Assembly (NCBI GenBank): GCA_021785195.1
Contig: JAJYGC010000009.1
Location: 248,001-312,000, forward strand
Direction of reading: 5' to 3'
DNA length: 64,000 nt
From: Nitrospirota bacterium
GTDB lineage: Bacteria; Nitrospirota; Leptospirillia; Leptospirillales; Leptospirillaceae
In this document: positions 61,879-64,000 of the stretch, piece after piece
How the letters are laid out: each line of letters opens with the position of its first letter
Position numbering within the stretch: the first letter of the stretch is position 1
The notes under the pieces: model-generated
Databases searched by the model: none
Told to the model about the DNA's origin: nothing
What the model saw: the letters and a program-made list of their open reading frames with translations, nothing else
Position numbers and translations under genes: made by a program

Positions 61879-62868
61879 CTATTGTTTTTGACCCAAGGCA
61901 TTCTTGATCTCTTCATAGGTGAGATATCCCGTTTTGACATGCCCTCCTATGATAAATGTTGGGGTTGCAGGGATCCCAATCCGTTGTGTCAATACATTAT
62001 CTGCTCCCTCAATGTCAGCGAGCGGTTTCTGTTCTGCGATGCATTGATTCATTTTTTTTGCAGGCAAGGATTGGCTTGAAACAAGACCGGAGAGGAGGCT
62101 GTCCAAGTCCTTGCTGTCCACACTATCCAATTCTACACGTCTGTTTAGGAGGTCGTGCACCTTCCAGAATGAAGCTGGTTTCAATGAAAACGCACACATC
62201 TCAAAGATGGCAGCCTGGAGGGCATTGTGGTGAATTGAGACCAACGGAAGCGGAATATATGTGAAATGGATCGCTGAATCCTTGAGCATCTTTTCCTCTT
62301 CATTCCTGTTCCACTTTCTACAGGTTGGGCATTGATCATCCCCGAACATGATGACTTGTGCAGGCAGGTTCGGGTTGCCCGAGGATGGGAAAGACGACAG
62401 CTTAAAGAGGGAAGAGGAAATGTTCATTGAAAGTATTGTTGGGGGAGGGATTTCCGGAACAGGCTTATAATTGTTTGTGATGTCCAAAAGGGGAGATGTT
62501 GCCAGATATCGCCCATTGACTAGGTAGACGACCGATACAATTCGCCGATTGCCGATCTCAAGGGAAAAAGGGAAGGCTGTGACATTTTGTGAAATTTCCT
62601 TGGGATCAAGCCATGCAAATTTCTTGAAAGGGACCTTCTGGATGGTAAGTGAAGAAATAATGACCTTTTTAAACTTTTCTTGAAGGGCAATCTGATTTGA
62701 GGGAGATGCATGACCTGGGTCCTGTGTTGAGGAATGCTGATCCACCAGAAGTGTATCGGCCAAGACCTCATGGGAAGGTTCTACCGCAAGTTTAGAAGTG
62801 ATTAAAATGAAGGGAAACAAAAGGACTAGGAGACGCTTCAAGAAATTTGTACGGAGAGTTCTACTCAA
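61879..62868 (-). CDS. Secreted thioredoxin-fold disulfide oxidoreductase (DsbA/DsbG-like)
   Basis: A 329-residue protein from TTG 62868 (AGGAAG 7 nt upstream). A signal anchor ('LLVLLFPFILITSKLAV') is followed by a ~130-residue N-terminal region resembling a DsbC/DsbG-like lead-in, then a thioredoxin domain with helical insert: active site CPTC in 'FGDDQCPTCRKW' and the cis-Pro loop 'IGIPATPTFIIGG'. A second Cys pair (in 'EMCAFSL' and 'NQCIAEQ') may form a structural disulfide as in Thioredoxin_4 proteins. A role in periplasmic disulfide exchange is likely; direction (oxidase or isomerase) is not clear. Confidence 0.87.
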   Translation of the reverse strand: MSRTLRTNFLKRLLVLLFPFILITSKLAVEPSHEVLADTLLVDQHSSTQDPGHASPSNQIALQEKFKKVIISSLTIQKVPFKKFAWLDPKEISQNVTAFPFSLEIGNRRIVSVVYLVNGRYLATSPLLDITNNYKPVPEIPPPTILSMNISSSLFKLSSFPSSGNPNLPAQVIMFGDDQCPTCRKWNRNEEEKMLKDSAIHFTYIPLPLVSIHHNALQAAIFEMCAFSLKPASFWKVHDLLNRRVELDSVDSKDLDSLLSGLVSSQSLPAKKMNQCIAEQKPLADIEGADNVLTQRIGIPATPTFIIGGHVKTGYLTYEEIKNALGQKQ

Positions 62869-62986
62869 GGGGGCACTTCCTATCGCGAGCTAATTAAGCT
62901 GAATTGTAGGGAGCTGTCTAGGAATTGACTTATTTTATGAAGTTAGCCATGACCTTACATGAAGGTGTGGAGGGTGGTCAAGTCAG

Positions 62987-63016
62987 TTGCCTTTTAAAAA
63001 TATTCCTGATTACAAT
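62987..63016 (+). promoter_or_regulatory. Sigma70-type promoter of tRNA-Thr
   Basis: -35 TTGCCT (62987-62992), an 18-nt spacer and -10 TACAAT (63011-63016), ending 19 nt before the mature tRNA 5' end. Confidence 0.65.
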
Positions 63017-63035
63017 GAATGAAAAGCTAGGCGAC

Positions 63036-63111
63036 GCTCCTGTAGCTCAATTGGCAGAGCACCCGCCTTGTAAGCGGAAGGTTCGCGGTTCAATTCCGCG
63101 CAGGAGCTCCA
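63036..63111 (+). tRNA. tRNA-Thr (anticodon UGU)
   Basis: A 76-nt tRNA with encoded CCA. The 7-bp acceptor stem GCTCCTG/CAGGAGC and the T stem CGCGG/CCGCG are perfect, and the D stem GCTC/GAGC pairs. The anticodon loop CTTGTAA gives TGT (reads ACA). The anticodon stem CCCGC/GCGGA has a C-A mismatch at pair 27-43, the outermost pair. Confidence 0.95.
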
Positions 63112-63115
63112 AGAA

Positions 63116-63131
63116 TTCCACTTCTGTGGAA
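63116..63131 (+). terminator. Short hairpin after tRNA-Thr
   Basis: TTCCAC/GTGGAA (6 bp, 4-nt loop) begins 4 nt after the CCA end. It has no T-run, so it may be a processing or weak termination structure. Confidence 0.35.
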
Positions 63132-63298
63132 CAAATTGCCAGGTGTTGTGATCCCCGTATTTTTTGGTCGCCCGTATCCCTCCTTAGGAGTTATACCGAT
63201 AAGTCGTCTGTCATCCTTATTTTTACCGACACTGCTAATGTTTCATTCTCTGTTGGATTTTGCCAGACCGTAAGGGAACTATTTGGGGGGATTCTGAA

Positions 63299-64000
63299 AT
63301 GAGCCAGGCGGATAATCTGATTCTTCAGGTTGGAACCAACCAGATGGAACTTGTGGATTTTCGAATGTTCCAGCAGGAAGAAGGCGGCCAGATCCGGGAA
63401 GGGATTTATGGGGTGAATGTGTCCAAAGTCATTGAAATCATTCGGATGCCTCCAAACCTAACCCCAGTTCCCGATGCGAATCCATATCAGGCGGGAATCA
63501 TTAACCTGCGGGGTCAAGTGATTCCAGTCATTAGCCTCGCGAAATGGATGAAGATTCAGGAGCCGGAGTCTATTGATCAGAAACACAAGCAGATTGTGGT
63601 AACCGAGTTCAGTTCTGTCAGGCTGGGGTTCATTGTCCACAAGGCAGCCCAGATCAGACGCATTTCCTGGAAGGACATTGTTCCGATTACAATGGCAACT
63701 TCTGGTCGCCATTCAGGTAGCAAGGTGACCGGAACGGTCAAGCTTTCGGAATCAGAAGTTCTTCTGATTCTCGATTTTGAGTCGATCGTCGAGGAGATGG
63801 GTATTTTTGGGAAGCAGGAAGAAAGCCTTGAGCGCATGCGAAACCAGAAGAGCCATGAAACCCGGTATATACTTGCAGCGGATGATAGTCCTGTAGCATT
63901 GGGAATGGTTACCAAGGCCCTTCAAAAGAGTGGTTTTTCCGTTCTTGACGCCAAAAATGGTCAGGAGGCGCTTGAGAAACTCCGCAGGGAAAGAGATCTT
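63299..64000 (+). CDS. cheV: Chemotaxis coupling protein CheV, partial
   Basis: Cut by the right edge, therefore not in the ORF track; ATG 63299 follows a GGGGGG run. About 234 residues are visible. A CheW domain comes first ('GIYGVNVSKVIEIIRMP', 'AGIINLRGQVIPVISLAKW', 'LGFIVHKAAQIRRISW'). A response-regulator receiver domain then begins with 'ILAADDSPVALGMVTKAL' (acidic pocket DD) and continues to the edge, so the phospho-acceptor Asp is not yet reached. CheW-REC order is the definition of CheV, which links chemoreceptors to CheA and tunes adaptation. It is the only motility gene here. Confidence 0.93.
   Translation, partial: MSQADNLILQVGTNQMELVDFRMFQQEEGGQIREGIYGVNVSKVIEIIRMPPNLTPVPDANPYQAGIINLRGQVIPVISLAKWMKIQEPESIDQKHKQIVVTEFSSVRLGFIVHKAAQIRRISWKDIVPITMATSGRHSGSKVTGTVKLSESEVLLILDFESIVEEMGIFGKQEESLERMRNQKSHETRYILAADDSPVALGMVTKALQKSGFSVLDAKNGQEALEKLRRERDL

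Noticed and set aside
61584-61940. Minus-strand ORF of 118 residues
   Set aside because: Overlaps the 3' end of the thioredoxin-fold gene in another frame and shows no domain or ribosome-binding site.

Overview
The window looks like a chromosomal segment from an acidophilic, iron-oxidising Nitrospirota bacterium, most likely a Leptospirillum (L. ferriphilum-like). This is inference. It rests on the moderate GC content, the fused arsRC next to arsB, several Met/His-rich envelope proteins, an FTR1 iron permease without a conventional siderophore system, many TTG starts, and no sign of phage or IS elements. No rRNA operon is present. There is one tRNA gene (Thr, UGU). Both ends cut genes: an NfeD-type protease at the left and cheV at the right.

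Region 1 (1-13.2 kb) holds transport and stress genes. On the minus strand are an NfeD/ClpP-class protease (partial), an FMN reductase, an MFS transporter, an RND pump without its periplasmic adaptor, and a DUF3105 protein. These are followed by a beta-carbonic anhydrase, a secreted PQQ-type beta-propeller protein, a Slp-family lipoprotein with a Met-Pro-Gly repeat tail, a beta-hydroxyacid dehydrogenase, an alpha/beta hydrolase and a CDGSH iron-sulfur protein.

Region 2 (13.4-29.4 kb) holds metal, iron and nitric-oxide functions. The arsRC fusion and arsB form a translationally coupled operon whose promoter, operator and start codon overlap. A Spy/CpxP-like protein lies upstream of it. An FTR1-cupredoxin-Kelch operon and an outward-facing beta-barrel-like gene each have a Fur-box-like palindrome. 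Next come a beta-CASP metallo-hydrolase and a three-domain AMP-ligase/ACP/acyltransferase protein. An NsrR-type regulator, a SAP-like protein, a Met/His-rich secreted protein and a single-domain globin follow. The globin is preceded by a 35-bp perfect palindrome that matches the NsrR consensus.

Region 3 (29.6-49.1 kb) is mostly housekeeping. It has a manC-type/algC-type sugar nucleotide pair, era-recO, three secreted or membrane genes of unknown function (two barrel-like), an rlmI-type methyltransferase, typA, a cyclophilin, an MBL hydrolase, a split methionine synthase (metH core plus separate activation domain) and thiC. The thiC leader is long and structured but does not look like a TPP riboswitch.

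Region 4 (49.3-64 kb) contains the strongest candidate for something undescribed: a 1027-residue membrane protein with six predicted TM helices and three AAA+-like modules, all of which have lost the Walker B glutamate. It is coupled to uvrC. After it come a small membrane protein, aroE, ftsY, a usp-phoH-pgpH-ybeY cluster, a prepilin peptidase, a thioredoxin-fold protein, tRNA-Thr and cheV.
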